DNA of 35,694 bases, taken from positions 1 to 35,694 of IMG/VR virus record IMGVR_UViG_3300031902_000031; one strand, given 5' to 3'. Numbering within the stretch: position 1 is the first letter of the stretch; each line of letters opens with the position of its first letter. Position numbers and translations under genes: made by a program. The notes below the pieces were generated by a model, which saw only the letters and a list, made by a program, of their open reading frames with translations, was not told the origin of the DNA and searched no databases. This DNA comes from a virus. Of the stretch, positions 7,321 to 16,050 are shown one piece after another.

Positions 7321-9282
7321 CTACTCTTGGGAGTCTTCCGTCGAGTTTAGATAATCAATTAAATTGCTTATCTGCGTCTGTGGTAAACCTGCCTTTACCG
7401 CTGTTTGGGTAATGTATTTTGTTACTTCTTTGATGCGTTTAGATTGATCGGCTATTTCCGCACGTTGAGCAAATCCTTCTTCCCATTTTGGACTATGGAT
7501 AAACTCTAGGCGTGACATGCTACCTTTTGAGCTGCCCATCTTGCTAAGCCAATTGGCCACGGCGTTTCCAGTGTTTCTAATCATATCAATATTGGCAGCC
7601 GCCTGAGCACCACTCTGGCTGGGTGATTTCATGTCATTTAAATGTTTCCAGCCAATTTTCATATCTTGTATATCTTTTTTAGCTTCAGGAAAGTTTTTAA
7701 CAAGCTCCATGACTTCTTTTTCCCTGCGCCTTCCTCTAAATAGCGCAGAATAAACCTGCTTACCAGTCGCCTCACCAGGAACGCGATTAACAATATCGGT
7801 TACGTCTTCACGCACAAATCTTGGGTGTGCTAACGCGTTGGCTTGTTTGTAAGGTTCGTTATTGTCTTTTAAAAACTCATTAAACACATTGCGCACATTA
7901 CCGATATTGGCTGATTCAAGTTTCTCAGATGCATTGGTTGAAGCACGATAGGTTCGATGCATGGTATCTAATTGCTGTTTAACTCTTTGCAGATACTCAT
8001 AATTGTTTTTTGGCACAAACTCCATACTAGGCAATTTATCAACTGCTTCCATGGCCTGCTTAACAATAGGCTCTTGCGACATTGCATTAACAACAATAGG
8101 GTCAAGATCGTATTGCGAACTTTTTGCCATTTTATAAAGCTGATTTATAGCTTTCTCATTGGTTTTTGTTGGCTTATAAATCTTATCAAGCATACTGCTA
8201 AACGCATTATTCTGTTGTTTGGCTGCCTGTTTCTCTAGCTCAACAGCTCTTTGCGCTACGTCACCGCCAGCATTTTTAAGCCTTTCCTCTTCTGCCCTTG
8301 TGACATAATTATTTGATGCTTGTCCTGGTGTGACATTGGTGCCAAGTCTACGATTGGCATTAATTACTGGCGAAGCTTCTGATTCATTTACGCCAGACAA
8401 CATTTCATTAACCACTTTTGCTTTCGGCTCAATGCCCATCAATCTACGCACTGGCAATCCTGCGGCCATACTAGCCCCAGCAGCAGCGCTGGCACCACCT
8501 GGCAAGCCAAGCGCTTGGCCACCATAATATCCTGCGGTTCCACCAATAGCGCCTTTGGCTAGCTTTGAAATAATTGGGCTTGAGCTTAATGCAGCAGGCA
8601 CCAATAACTCGCTACCCGCCCCAAGTGCTGCTCCCTTCCCAAATTCCGACCAGGCATTTTCAGGATGTTCCAGGGCATTTACATAGCCAACTTTTGCAGA
8701 TGTTTTGCCAATCGATTTCAACGCATTGGTAACGGTCGCCCCTGGCTTGGCTGCCATTAATGATTTTACCGACTTCAATGCTTTTGGCAGGAATTTCAAT
8801 ACCGACAATGCACCCGTTTCAAGTGCTTGCGGCCCTGCAAATGGCGCTGCCATCTGCCCAACTTCTGATGCGGCAGTTTTTGGCGCAAAATCAAATCTTG
8901 GCATTTGATGCTTGGTCGGATTAAGCATGTTCGCCGTGTCTGGCACGATATTTCCCAAACCTTGAACGCCACCAATCAATGCCTCTTGTGCGTCCTGCCC
9001 CGTCTGCTTGGTTTCCTGTGGTGTCGGCGGCCTGTTAACGAACGGATAATTGCGCAATGGCAGCTCATTATCATTGGCCTGCGCTGGCTGTGCCGATGGC
9101 TTTGGTATATCTGCAAGCGTTGGCACAAAGCGTTTTTGATTGCTTGGCTGTTTAACGATAGGCGTTGGCGAAATAGGCGGCACTTTTAGGCGTTTATTCT
9201 CACTTTTGCCTATGCGCTGCCACTTCATGGTTTCCATGACCTTTTCATCTGGAATGTCAGCCAAAGTGGGAACAAATGCCAT
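7321..9282 (-). CDS. Large internal virion / DNA ejection protein
   Basis: A 653-residue protein whose ATG overlaps the previous stop as TAATG (translational coupling). The N-terminus carries the motif FVPTLADIP twice, at residues 3-11 and 52-60. Residues 190-285 contain small-residue-rich, moderately hydrophobic stretches (GTAGYYGGQALGLPGGASAA) that could insert in a membrane. The C-terminal half is long, charged and helical (YVTRAEEERLKNAGGDVAQR, YEYLQRVKQQLDTMHRTYRA). This layout, and its position as the third gene of an injection-protein trio below gp4/gp10, fits the P22 gp7/gp20/gp16 role of proteins ejected with the DNA. No lytic transglycosylase motif was seen. Confidence 0.75.
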   Translation of the reverse strand: MAFVPTLADIPDEKVMETMKWQRIGKSENKRLKVPPISPTPIVKQPSNQKRFVPTLADIPKPSAQPAQANDNELPLRNYPFVNRPPTPQETKQTGQDAQEALIGGVQGLGNIVPDTANMLNPTKHQMPRFDFAPKTAASEVGQMAAPFAGPQALETGALSVLKFLPKALKSVKSLMAAKPGATVTNALKSIGKTSAKVGYVNALEHPENAWSEFGKGAALGAGSELLVPAALSSSPIISKLAKGAIGGTAGYYGGQALGLPGGASAAAGASMAAGLPVRRLMGIEPKAKVVNEMLSGVNESEASPVINANRRLGTNVTPGQASNNYVTRAEEERLKNAGGDVAQRAVELEKQAAKQQNNAFSSMLDKIYKPTKTNEKAINQLYKMAKSSQYDLDPIVVNAMSQEPIVKQAMEAVDKLPSMEFVPKNNYEYLQRVKQQLDTMHRTYRASTNASEKLESANIGNVRNVFNEFLKDNNEPYKQANALAHPRFVREDVTDIVNRVPGEATGKQVYSALFRGRRREKEVMELVKNFPEAKKDIQDMKIGWKHLNDMKSPSQSGAQAAANIDMIRNTGNAVANWLSKMGSSKGSMSRLEFIHSPKWEEGFAQRAEIADQSKRIKEVTKYITQTAVKAGLPQTQISNLIDYLNSTEDSQE

Positions 9283-10760
9283 TATTGCTTACCCTCCAGG
9301 TGTTGCTGATAGGCTAACTGCGTTGCTTTAGGTTGGGCGCTATACCATTCTTGAAAATGTTGCTGGCTATCGAATGAAGCTGGAACCTTTAAGCCACCAA
9401 CAAGCGAGATGGTTTCACCTGTTTCTTGAGCCGACTGCGCTGGCTGCTTCACTTCGGCGGATTGCGCTGCCGACTTGTCTGGCCCAGACTTTGGCTCGCC
9501 CATGAACTTATCCATTTCTTTTGCGGCTATCGGACTGAACGCAGCCTTTAAGCGTTTAGGGTTGGAATAAAATTCTTCCCAGGTATTCAGGTTGTTCTCG
9601 TCAACAGCATGATGCGATGCATCATAGAATGGCCGCTTAGTTTGGTAATAGCGCCACATGGTATTAACCTGGTTAGGCGTATAACCCAACGTGGCCAATG
9701 CCTGGTTGAATGATGGCTTTTCGATGATGCGCTGATTCATCCCCTTTCCATATTCAATCAAATGTCTAAATGCTGCATCTGGCATTGATCGGTCTGCTTT
9801 TGAATCAGTCGCTAACTTGGTGCCCATATCTGTTGAATTACCATCGGCTTGCTGGTTTTTAACAGACGCAACAATGTTTTTGATGGTTGTATCTAGCTCT
9901 ACCGCTGGAGAGCCAAGTGCAAACTTAGGTGTCATTCCACCAATTGGCCCGCGCTGCCAGTTCTTAGTTTCGCTTCTTAACTGGGTAGCTTTATCAAGCT
10001 GCGCTATTTGGTTAACCGCTTCATCAGCTTTCTTGTTGTCACTGATATCCATCTTTTCACGCTGAGCAATAATCGAACCTGCTTCACCTGTTGCCATGGC
10101 ATTTAAGCCAGCAGCTTGAGCTGTCGATATAGACATTGGATTGACGCCACCAAACTTGGTATCGCCTGCGCCTTGTCCGGCAGCCATGCGCTCAACCATT
10201 GTGGATGGCATACCAGGCGTTGACGAACCACCCGCGGCAGGTATCCCACTGGCTTGTGGTGGCTGCATTGGTGACTGCATTGGCTGCACTGGTTGCATAG
10301 GCTGTTGTGGTTCACCCTGTTGCGGCCCACCTTGTTGCGGAGCTTGCTGTTGCGGAGCTGGTGCATTCATAGCGTTTGCTGGTTGTTGGCCTTGTCTCTG
10401 TCCGCCACTTTGCTCACCACCAAATTTATTCATAATCATTGATAATATGCCGCGATTGTTTGGCGGCCCACCTGCCAGCGACTCTACGGATGGCGGATTA
10501 GCTGATAGCTCAGCGTATTTATTAAGCAAAGCGTTCACTTGCTCTTTGCTGGCACTCGTATAGAAAGCAGGATTGGAAAGCACAGTTGCCAGGTTTTGCA
10601 AATTAGCGTTTTGCGCAAAGGCATTCTTTGACGCAATTTCAGCCTGCGCCATCTTGGGGTAGTATTGGTTTTCCATGTTCTGGCGCTGCAAAGCATTGGC
10701 ATTTTTCATGCCCGACATTATCCAGCCTTCGGCTGGCGCTTCTGAAATTGGTACGCCCAT
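9282..10760 (-). CDS. Internal virion / ejection protein with Gln-Pro-rich linker
   Basis: A 492-residue protein. The N-terminal 100 residues are helical with Gln, Asn and Ala (ANALQRQNMENQYYPKMAQA). Residues about 120-175 form a low-complexity Q/P/G linker (QQQAPQQGGPQQGEPQQPMQ). The rest contains a compact helical domain (ELDTTIKNIVASVKNQQADG, MNQRIIEKPSFNQALATLGY), and the C-terminus ends QPKATQLAYQQHLEGKQ. Elongated Q/P-rich injection proteins are a standard feature of P22-like ejectosomes. It follows the 200-residue injection protein by 11 bases and is coupled to the 653-residue one. Confidence 0.75.
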   Translation of the reverse strand: MGVPISEAPAEGWIMSGMKNANALQRQNMENQYYPKMAQAEIASKNAFAQNANLQNLATVLSNPAFYTSASKEQVNALLNKYAELSANPPSVESLAGGPPNNRGILSMIMNKFGGEQSGGQRQGQQPANAMNAPAPQQQAPQQGGPQQGEPQQPMQPVQPMQSPMQPPQASGIPAAGGSSTPGMPSTMVERMAAGQGAGDTKFGGVNPMSISTAQAAGLNAMATGEAGSIIAQREKMDISDNKKADEAVNQIAQLDKATQLRSETKNWQRGPIGGMTPKFALGSPAVELDTTIKNIVASVKNQQADGNSTDMGTKLATDSKADRSMPDAAFRHLIEYGKGMNQRIIEKPSFNQALATLGYTPNQVNTMWRYYQTKRPFYDASHHAVDENNLNTWEEFYSNPKRLKAAFSPIAAKEMDKFMGEPKSGPDKSAAQSAEVKQPAQSAQETGETISLVGGLKVPASFDSQQHFQEWYSAQPKATQLAYQQHLEGKQ

Positions 10761-10771
10761 ATAATTTGCTC

Positions 10772-11374
10772 CTAGCCTGTAAACCCTTTAATTACACCGC
10801 CGAAAATATTGCCGATATCTTTCTGTCTTCCTTGACGCTCGCCATATGCCGCCTGACCCATGCTCTCACCCAGGTTCTGGTTGATGCCTGTGATTTGATC
10901 GGCTGAATGCTGGCCCACACCCATCAGGTCTTTCTGACCCTGGCCATATTGGCTATTGATGCCTAAAACGTTTTGCAACCATTGGTTTTGGTCTTTCGAT
11001 GCAATATCTTGGGCATAATTCTGAGACTCTTGCATAAATGGCGTGGAGCCCATTAAGCCGCTGGCGCTTGCTGCGTTGTTTGCTGCGTTCTGAGCTTGGC
11101 CCATTTGCATTTTTGCATAGTCAGATGTCTGATAATTCTTCATCTGATCATTGATGAATTTTGATGGGTCTTTCTGGCCGCCTAACCAATCTTGGTAATC
11201 GCTCATGCCGTGCTTACCGGCATTATAAAATGGGTTCTGCGCATCAATGCCACGCTGGTTATATTTCTCAACTTCTCGGCCATAGTCTGAATAAGGCTTG
11301 CCGGAATTGCCAAATAGGCCGCCTGCCACCTGCCCACCAGCCTGCGCTATCATTGCCATTGTTATTGGGTCCAT
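10772..11374 (-). CDS. Small DNA-transfer / injection protein (P22 gp7-like position)
   Basis: A 200-residue protein starting MDPITMAMIAQAGGQVAGGL, a glycine-zipper-like apolar helix, and ending NIFGGVIKGFTG, a second small-residue apolar segment. Between lie long Gln/Asn/Ala-rich helices (AKMQMGQAQNAANNAASASG, DQNQWLQNVLGINSQYGQGQ). Two apolar ends joined by a polar helical middle match phage injection proteins that assemble a channel through the envelope. It lies between the tail-machine genes and the two larger ejection proteins, the same order as in P22. Its 17-base leader (GTCACATTCCTTGTGTT on plus) is identical to that of the gene at 7269. Confidence 0.7.
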   Translation of the reverse strand: MDPITMAMIAQAGGQVAGGLFGNSGKPYSDYGREVEKYNQRGIDAQNPFYNAGKHGMSDYQDWLGGQKDPSKFINDQMKNYQTSDYAKMQMGQAQNAANNAASASGLMGSTPFMQESQNYAQDIASKDQNQWLQNVLGINSQYGQGQKDLMGVGQHSADQITGINQNLGESMGQAAYGERQGRQKDIGNIFGGVIKGFTG

Positions 11375-11389
11375 GTCACATTCCTTGTG

Positions 11390-11689
11390 TTAAACGATCA
11401 CTGTCCATTGTCCGATATCGGCAACTACCTGCCACATCTGCAACTCAGCAGTTCTCGGCGGCCCTATTGTTGCATCTGTTAAATATATCATCTGACCCTC
11501 TTCTGGCGATTGTATTTTATCGCGCTCTTCCGTTGTCACACGTGGAACAAATGAACCATATTGCGACAAATAACCCTGCAACGTTTCAATCATGGTACTC
11601 AGTGATGAAATCCATATTTCAGCCATATAAATGCCATCTTGCTTAACGAGCGGGTCATACAATGGCAAATTGTCTAAATCTCTAGCCAT
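11390..11689 (-). CDS. Small tail-machine-associated protein, 99 aa
   Basis: MARDLDNLPLYDPLVKQDGI starts 4 bases after the gp10 stop, and the final gp10 codons (CCGGAGTGA) double as its ribosome binding site. The protein is predicted as an N-terminal helix (EIWISSLSTMIETLQGYLSQ) followed by strands (GQMIYLTDATIGPPRTAELQ). Proteins of this kind often follow gp10 homologues in P22-like phages. It may be a small head-completion or tail component; no function is established here. Confidence 0.65.
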   Translation of the reverse strand: MARDLDNLPLYDPLVKQDGIYMAEIWISSLSTMIETLQGYLSQYGSFVPRVTTEERDKIQSPEEGQMIYLTDATIGPPRTAELQMWQVVADIGQWTVIV

Positions 11690-11692
11690 TCG

Positions 11693-13567
11693 TCACTCCG
11701 GCAATATTTCAAAGTCCCACGCAGCGCCAAGGATATAAAACGGCACCGTGTTGAAGAATTCAATCTTAGGGGTAAACCCTTGGCCTCTAGGGGTTGTCCC
11801 TAGCTTGCGCCATACAGTACGGTAAGTGCGTTCACCCAGCTTGCCCATGTTCGATGATGTCGAATAGCCATAACTCTGGCCGCCATCTTTCGAGATCGAT
11901 AAGAATATTTTAGGTGCGCCGCTGCCAATAATGACCTGCTGATCGAGCAATAAATCTATGCCGTCCTCTGTCAAAATGTTTTGCGTGTTTTCGGCATCAA
12001 GGTTGGCAACGTCAGTGACAAACTGATCAGTTTTGCCTTGCAGCACATCGATGTGCCAGCGATCAATGCGCAGCCTATTGTAACCCTCTGGCGTTACTTG
12101 CCGACCAATGCGCATACGCCTGATTGGCTCACCGTTGTTTGTAGTATATTTATCATCCACAATGTATAAAATTGGCTGATTGTAATGTCCATAATAGTTC
12201 ACACCCTTGTAATAAACGTGGGTCTGAGCCGGATGTCTGTCACCGTTCAATACTTCTTCTTCATGCCATTTCGGGTCGCTTTCTGTGCTCATTGATACGC
12301 TATAAACATAGGTATGATTGGCCTTGGTGAAGTTTAAACGATAAAAAATGATTCCATTTTCTTTAATCATGATGCCACGCGAATCAGCCACACCCTTGGT
12401 TGGGTCGGTTGCGTATTGCGCTAAGGCATAATCCAGTGCGCGATTGCTAACCGGCGCTGACTGCGTACCTGATACGCCCATGACTGAGCCCAGGCCATCA
12501 CGGTCCTGGGATAGAAAAAACATTCGGTCAAAACCGGTTGCTATGCTACCGACGGAAGGCGTGCCCACTTCCATCAGCAATGAATTGTTGCGCCGAAATG
12601 GCAAGTTGGTTCCCAGTCCGGCATTTTCCCAGACTTCGGTGAAGTTTTGGCTAAATAAAAATAGCCTGCGATGCAATGTGCGACACGCCACAATCGTACC
12701 AGGGTGCGAAGTAATGCTGCCTTGCTGTAATTGCGCTGCCACCTTGATCGTCACTGGCGCCACCGATGCAGCACTGTATGAAATCGCTGTACCCGCAAAA
12801 GCATCTGCCTGCGTCCTGGCAATCTTAATCTGTCCAGGATTGGTCGCCGCGGATGTGACGCGGATAGCGTAATAGGTTGTCGTGTTGTTGAGCGGGTCGC
12901 CAGTCGCAGCCGTTGGGAACGCACCTGCACCCGTCTTGTCTAGCGTAACTGGCACACCTGTTGCAAAATTTGCTGTCGTGGTCGTGGTTAGTATAAGCGT
13001 GTCACCAATCGCTGCCGTGAACGCAAACTTGGTGCCACCGCTCCACACCATGCCATTATTGATTAGCGATAATTGAAAGCTATTCGTTTCACCATTCGCA
13101 ACCACAAAGAAACCATCAAGGAAACACACATCAATCGGCTTGGCTGGAAACCCAGTGTCGGTGATTGGCTCATACGTTAAGTGAAGCGTGTCATATATCC
13201 ACCCACCTGTGCCGTCCACAATGATCACCTGGTAAGCGTTCGCATCTATGCCGACATAGCCGGTGCTGCCTGCGTTAACGTCACCAATCTTTGTGGTAAG
13301 CAGCGCGCCTGTGGTTCCGCTAGTTCTGAAAACAGTGCTGCCATACACTGTGTATATAGCATCTTTAAACACTAGCGACGCACGTGACCCGCCTTGCTCC
13401 ATCCCAAAATCTATATTAGCGTTTTCCAATCCAGACGTGCCAACCAATACCTTGGGACGCTTGGCCTGCTCGTCCACGTATTCAAACATATTGATCGTGC
13501 GCTCAGCATTAATAGTGCTGATTCGTTGGTTGTCGTAGCTGCCAACAATGTCATAATCTTTACGCAT
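11693..13567 (-). CDS. 10: P22 gp10-like packaged DNA stabilisation protein (tail hub)
   Basis: About 624 residues. The start is set at MRKDYDIVGSYDNQRISTIN, two bases after the gp4 stop; a GTG nine codons upstream is the alternative. Early residues ISTINAERTINMFEYV and the central RTLHRRLFLFSQNFTEVWEN, then GSIATGFDRMFFLSQDRDG, match the beta-propeller-like gp10 family that plugs the portal and holds the tailspike hub. The C-terminal phrase GKLGERTYRTVWRKLGTTPR is a strong family signature. P22 gp10 has 472 residues; the excess here includes a beta insertion (positions 192-280 counted from the GTG start) similar to one in the collar fibre. It lies directly after gp4, as in P22. Confidence 0.88.
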   Translation of the reverse strand: MRKDYDIVGSYDNQRISTINAERTINMFEYVDEQAKRPKVLVGTSGLENANIDFGMEQGGSRASLVFKDAIYTVYGSTVFRTSGTTGALLTTKIGDVNAGSTGYVGIDANAYQVIIVDGTGGWIYDTLHLTYEPITDTGFPAKPIDVCFLDGFFVVANGETNSFQLSLINNGMVWSGGTKFAFTAAIGDTLILTTTTTANFATGVPVTLDKTGAGAFPTAATGDPLNNTTTYYAIRVTSAATNPGQIKIARTQADAFAGTAISYSAASVAPVTIKVAAQLQQGSITSHPGTIVACRTLHRRLFLFSQNFTEVWENAGLGTNLPFRRNNSLLMEVGTPSVGSIATGFDRMFFLSQDRDGLGSVMGVSGTQSAPVSNRALDYALAQYATDPTKGVADSRGIMIKENGIIFYRLNFTKANHTYVYSVSMSTESDPKWHEEEVLNGDRHPAQTHVYYKGVNYYGHYNQPILYIVDDKYTTNNGEPIRRMRIGRQVTPEGYNRLRIDRWHIDVLQGKTDQFVTDVANLDAENTQNILTEDGIDLLLDQQVIIGSGAPKIFLSISKDGGQSYGYSTSSNMGKLGERTYRTVWRKLGTTPRGQGFTPKIEFFNTVPFYILGAAWDFEILPE

Positions 13568-13569
13568 GA

Positions 13570-14304
13570 TTAATACGCCAGGATATTCTGCCACCAGAAC
13601 GGCTGCGGCCTAGAGAGCACAGCAGATGGTCTGATAGTCAGATCAGTTTCATTAGCATTCTTGATGATCGCGTAATAGTCATCATATTCAGCTTGAGCTT
13701 GTGGCGTCCAATTACCAGATGGGTAATAAGACATAAACTTTTGCGCCAGGGCATATTTCATAAACCCGTAATAAAAAGGCGGCAATTCTGTTAGCAATTC
13801 GTGTTCTGTCAGTTGATCGACCATTACCTTGGCACGTAATTCGCATGGGTAAGGCTGATCAGGTGCGGGATATAATGTCACATTGCTTTGCGTGTCCTGC
13901 TTATCCAGATAGATAAAGCCAGGTCGTGTCTGTAATGGTGTTAAACGCACCACGCCAAAGTACTGTGATTTGGTAATAATCTGCAATGGGTAAGTAATAC
14001 CCTGGCCCGAACTTGGCACTGTGTAGTTAGCAAATGACAAATCGACAACACGATCAGCAATGATGTCGTTGCCTGGGTCATTCCCAATAGTGTAGGTTGC
14101 CTGGCCTGCTACCATATTAAAAGCTAGCGTTTTCAAGAACGGAATATAAATACTATCCGCACTGAACTTGTTTATTAGCTCGTTTATGAGCTCAAGTCCT
14201 GAAGACAGCATAAATGCATCAGGTGTTTCATTAGTCCCCAGTTCACCCAATAGGTAAAGCGAGTTAATGATTAACTGGTTGGTACTGTAATTAACCTGGG
14301 CCAT
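13570..14304 (-). CDS. 4: P22 gp4-like tail accessory factor (head-tail adaptor)
   Basis: A 244-residue protein starting MAQVNYSTNQLIINSLYLLG. The opening helices (ELINELINKFSADSIYIPFL), the strand region LAFNMVAGQATYTIGNDPGN, and the ASP/Pro-rich PGFIYLDKQDTQSNVTLYPA fit the P22 tail accessory factor family, which forms a ring below the portal and starts tail assembly. P22 gp4 has 166 residues, so this one is longer, mainly in the C-terminal half (PFYYGFMKYALAQKFMSYYP). It is followed at once by gp10. Muramidase activity, reported for P22 gp4, cannot be judged from the sequence. Confidence 0.87.
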   Translation of the reverse strand: MAQVNYSTNQLIINSLYLLGELGTNETPDAFMLSSGLELINELINKFSADSIYIPFLKTLAFNMVAGQATYTIGNDPGNDIIADRVVDLSFANYTVPSSGQGITYPLQIITKSQYFGVVRLTPLQTRPGFIYLDKQDTQSNVTLYPAPDQPYPCELRAKVMVDQLTEHELLTELPPFYYGFMKYALAQKFMSYYPSGNWTPQAQAEYDDYYAIIKNANETDLTIRPSAVLSRPQPFWWQNILAY

Positions 14305-14327
14305 GGCTGTTCCTCATATTGAAAAAC

Positions 14328-14367
14328 GTGAAAGGCCGGCACAACTCCATGTCACGCCGGCCTTTTT
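14328..14367 (-). terminator. Rho-independent terminator after the coat unit
   Basis: AAAGGCCGGC (14331-14340) pairs perfectly with GCCGGCCTTT (14356-14365) around a 15-base loop. Reading the minus strand, the stem is followed by CACGTTTTTC; reading plus, it is followed by TTC. It begins 3 bases after the stop at 14370, so it closes the portal-coat segment while letting some transcripts through to gp4, which has no obvious promoter of its own. The arms have A and T runs on both sides, so it may work in both directions. Confidence 0.85.
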
Positions 14368-14369
14368 CA

Positions 14370-14567
14370 CTATTTCAACGGGAACGCGTCATCTAAACCG
14401 GCACATAATTTGCGTGCTGATTCTTTTGCGCTCGCGCCATCGTTGCTCATGTAGGCATCGAATTTTTGCATCGCGGCTGGCACTTTAGGCTTGTCGCCCA
14501 TACGTGCTGCCATCTTTGCTTGTTCTGCTTTAACAAATGCGTTGTTTGACTTAACTGGACTTTTCAT
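14370..14567 (-). CDS. Small hypothetical protein downstream of coat, 65 aa
   Basis: MKSPVKSNNAFVKAEQAKMA is basic and helical, and the C-terminal half is LCAGLDDAFPLK. A GGGGAAAG ribosome binding site lies 6 bases before the ATG, inside the end of the preceding gene (17-base overlap). It is the last gene before the terminator at 14328-14367. The basic N-terminus and its position beside the coat suggest a head-associated or DNA-associated protein, but no family is recognised. Confidence 0.65.
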   Translation of the reverse strand: MKSPVKSNNAFVKAEQAKMAARMGDKPKVPAAMQKFDAYMSNDGASAKESARKLCAGLDDAFPLK

Positions 14568-14760
14568 GGTCTTTCCCCTTCAATTTAGCCTTTGGCTTGG
14601 GAGCCGAGGACTCTTGTTTGATTTCACCTTCAACTTTTTCACGGTACGCTTTTGCATGTAACGGACTGTAAAACCAGACTCCCGACGCCACCATTTTTTC
14701 AGCTTCATCAGCCTCAACTACTAGCATCTCGTCCAATGGGTGATATATGCATGTCAGCAT
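14551..14760 (-). CDS. Small hypothetical protein downstream of coat, 69 aa
   Basis: The start is placed at MLTCIYHPLDEMLVVEADEA because TAAGGATT lies 6 bases upstream and this start clears the coat stop; a longer frame would run back into the coat gene. Residues 1-45 look like a compact domain (DEAEKMVASGVWFYSPLHAK) of the kind found in small phage head proteins. The C-terminus is a charged, Lys-rich tail (KPKAKLKGKDHEKSS). Its function is unknown; it is co-transcribed with coat. Confidence 0.65.
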   Translation of the reverse strand: MLTCIYHPLDEMLVVEADEAEKMVASGVWFYSPLHAKAYREKVEGEIKQESSAPKPKAKLKGKDHEKSS

Positions 14761-14771
14761 CGGGTTAATCC

Positions 14772-15986
14772 TTATGACAGTACGCGACAGGCGTATTGTG
14801 CGTGCCATTTAAAGCCACACAATAAGTCGATACGCATGTAGTTCTGATAACCGAGAATGTCACCGGTCTGTGTAACAGCCAGAGACAAGCCAGTTTCAGG
14901 GTCAACCGCCACAGATGCATATGGAACTTGCAGCTTGTATAAAGGCGGGCAAACGATGTCTAAACCGCGTGAAGGGTAAGCCACGTTTACGTTGTGTGAG
15001 CCAACCATCGTTACAGCAGCACCAGTTGGAACGGCATTGCTTACGTTACGATTTGGGTTAGCTGCATCAGAGATAATGCTTGGAGCAACCAGAATCGTGA
15101 TTGCACCACCACCATCAGAGCTTGCATTTGCAGTGATAACAAACTGCATGTTCTGACCGGTTGAAGCACGACCTACTGGGTTAACAGACTGCACGCCAGC
15201 GATCGAGATAACGTCACCAACCACAAAGTAGTCAGCCACGCCAGCAGATGCGCCAGACAGAACAATCGTGTTACCAGATGCAACTGCACCGTTGGTTAAC
15301 AAGGTGTCGCCAGAGTGTAAACGAGGGCCCGCACCAGCGATGTGACGCTTGATGTTTTGGGATTGGAAAATGTCAAAGTATGACAAGTGACCAATTGCGC
15401 TTGAACGCACGATGTCTTCGTTAAACACTGGGGTGAAGTTGGAAAGCAAAGCACCCTTTAGTGAGGAACCGTCGCGAACCGTCATGGCCATGTACGCATC
15501 GCTGGCGATATTGACGCCTTGCTCAAGCAACTTCGCGCCAGCAGTGTCAACAGTCGTAAAGCTGTTGATTGGAACGCCTGCGGTGCCGGTGAAGAAGTTT
15601 AGGTCTTGCTCAGCAGCAGATGCGATGTCTTTTTCCATCTGGGTGATGACTTCTTGAATTGCTGGGCTAATGAACAAGCGGGAGAAATCTTCAATACGCA
15701 AAGATAAATCCTGAATGGTATAAGCAATCAGCGCGTGATATTGGTGAGCAATCACGATGGATTCAACGGTTTCGATAATGCTTTGTGGGGTTGCAACGGA
15801 ACCATCACCGACGATGAAGTGATTCTGTCTACGAACCTGTAAGGTGTCGCCAATCTTGTAACCAGACGATACGAAATCATCCTGGTAAATACGTGAGGCG
15901 GTCATTACAAACGGTGCATTGTTTGCAAACATTGCTAAAGCGGTATTCGACACGAGGTCGGTTGTAATAAATTGGTTAGCTGCCAT
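14772..15986 (-). CDS. 5: Major capsid (coat) protein, P22 gp5-like
   Basis: A 404-residue protein (P22 coat has 430). The N-terminal region NAPFVMTASRIYQDDFVSSG, then GDTLQVRRQN and the helical IQEVITQMEKDIASAAEQDL, follows the HK97-fold P22 coat family. The segment YFVVGDVISIAGVQSVNPVG corresponds to the inserted telokin-like I-domain region (P22: GDKISFAGV). The end LLCGFKWHAQYACRVLS also fits. It follows the scaffold gene by about 65 bases with a clear GGAGAA site, the usual scaffold-coat order. T=7 icosahedral assembly is inferred from the family. Confidence 0.9.
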   Translation of the reverse strand: MAANQFITTDLVSNTALAMFANNAPFVMTASRIYQDDFVSSGYKIGDTLQVRRQNHFIVGDGSVATPQSIIETVESIVIAHQYHALIAYTIQDLSLRIEDFSRLFISPAIQEVITQMEKDIASAAEQDLNFFTGTAGVPINSFTTVDTAGAKLLEQGVNIASDAYMAMTVRDGSSLKGALLSNFTPVFNEDIVRSSAIGHLSYFDIFQSQNIKRHIAGAGPRLHSGDTLLTNGAVASGNTIVLSGASAGVADYFVVGDVISIAGVQSVNPVGRASTGQNMQFVITANASSDGGGAITILVAPSIISDAANPNRNVSNAVPTGAAVTMVGSHNVNVAYPSRGLDIVCPPLYKLQVPYASVAVDPETGLSLAVTQTGDILGYQNYMRIDLLCGFKWHAQYACRVLS

Positions 15987-16050
15987 GATGTTGTTTCTCC
16001 AATTAGTCCATTAATTGGCACTGGTTGTGCTGTGACCTATCGCTAGATCG

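Noticed and set aside
10141-10563. Plus-strand 140-codon Cys/Gly-rich frame
   Set aside because: It is the complement of the Gln/Pro low-complexity linker of the injection protein, which creates Cys-Gly-rich antisense frames by composition.
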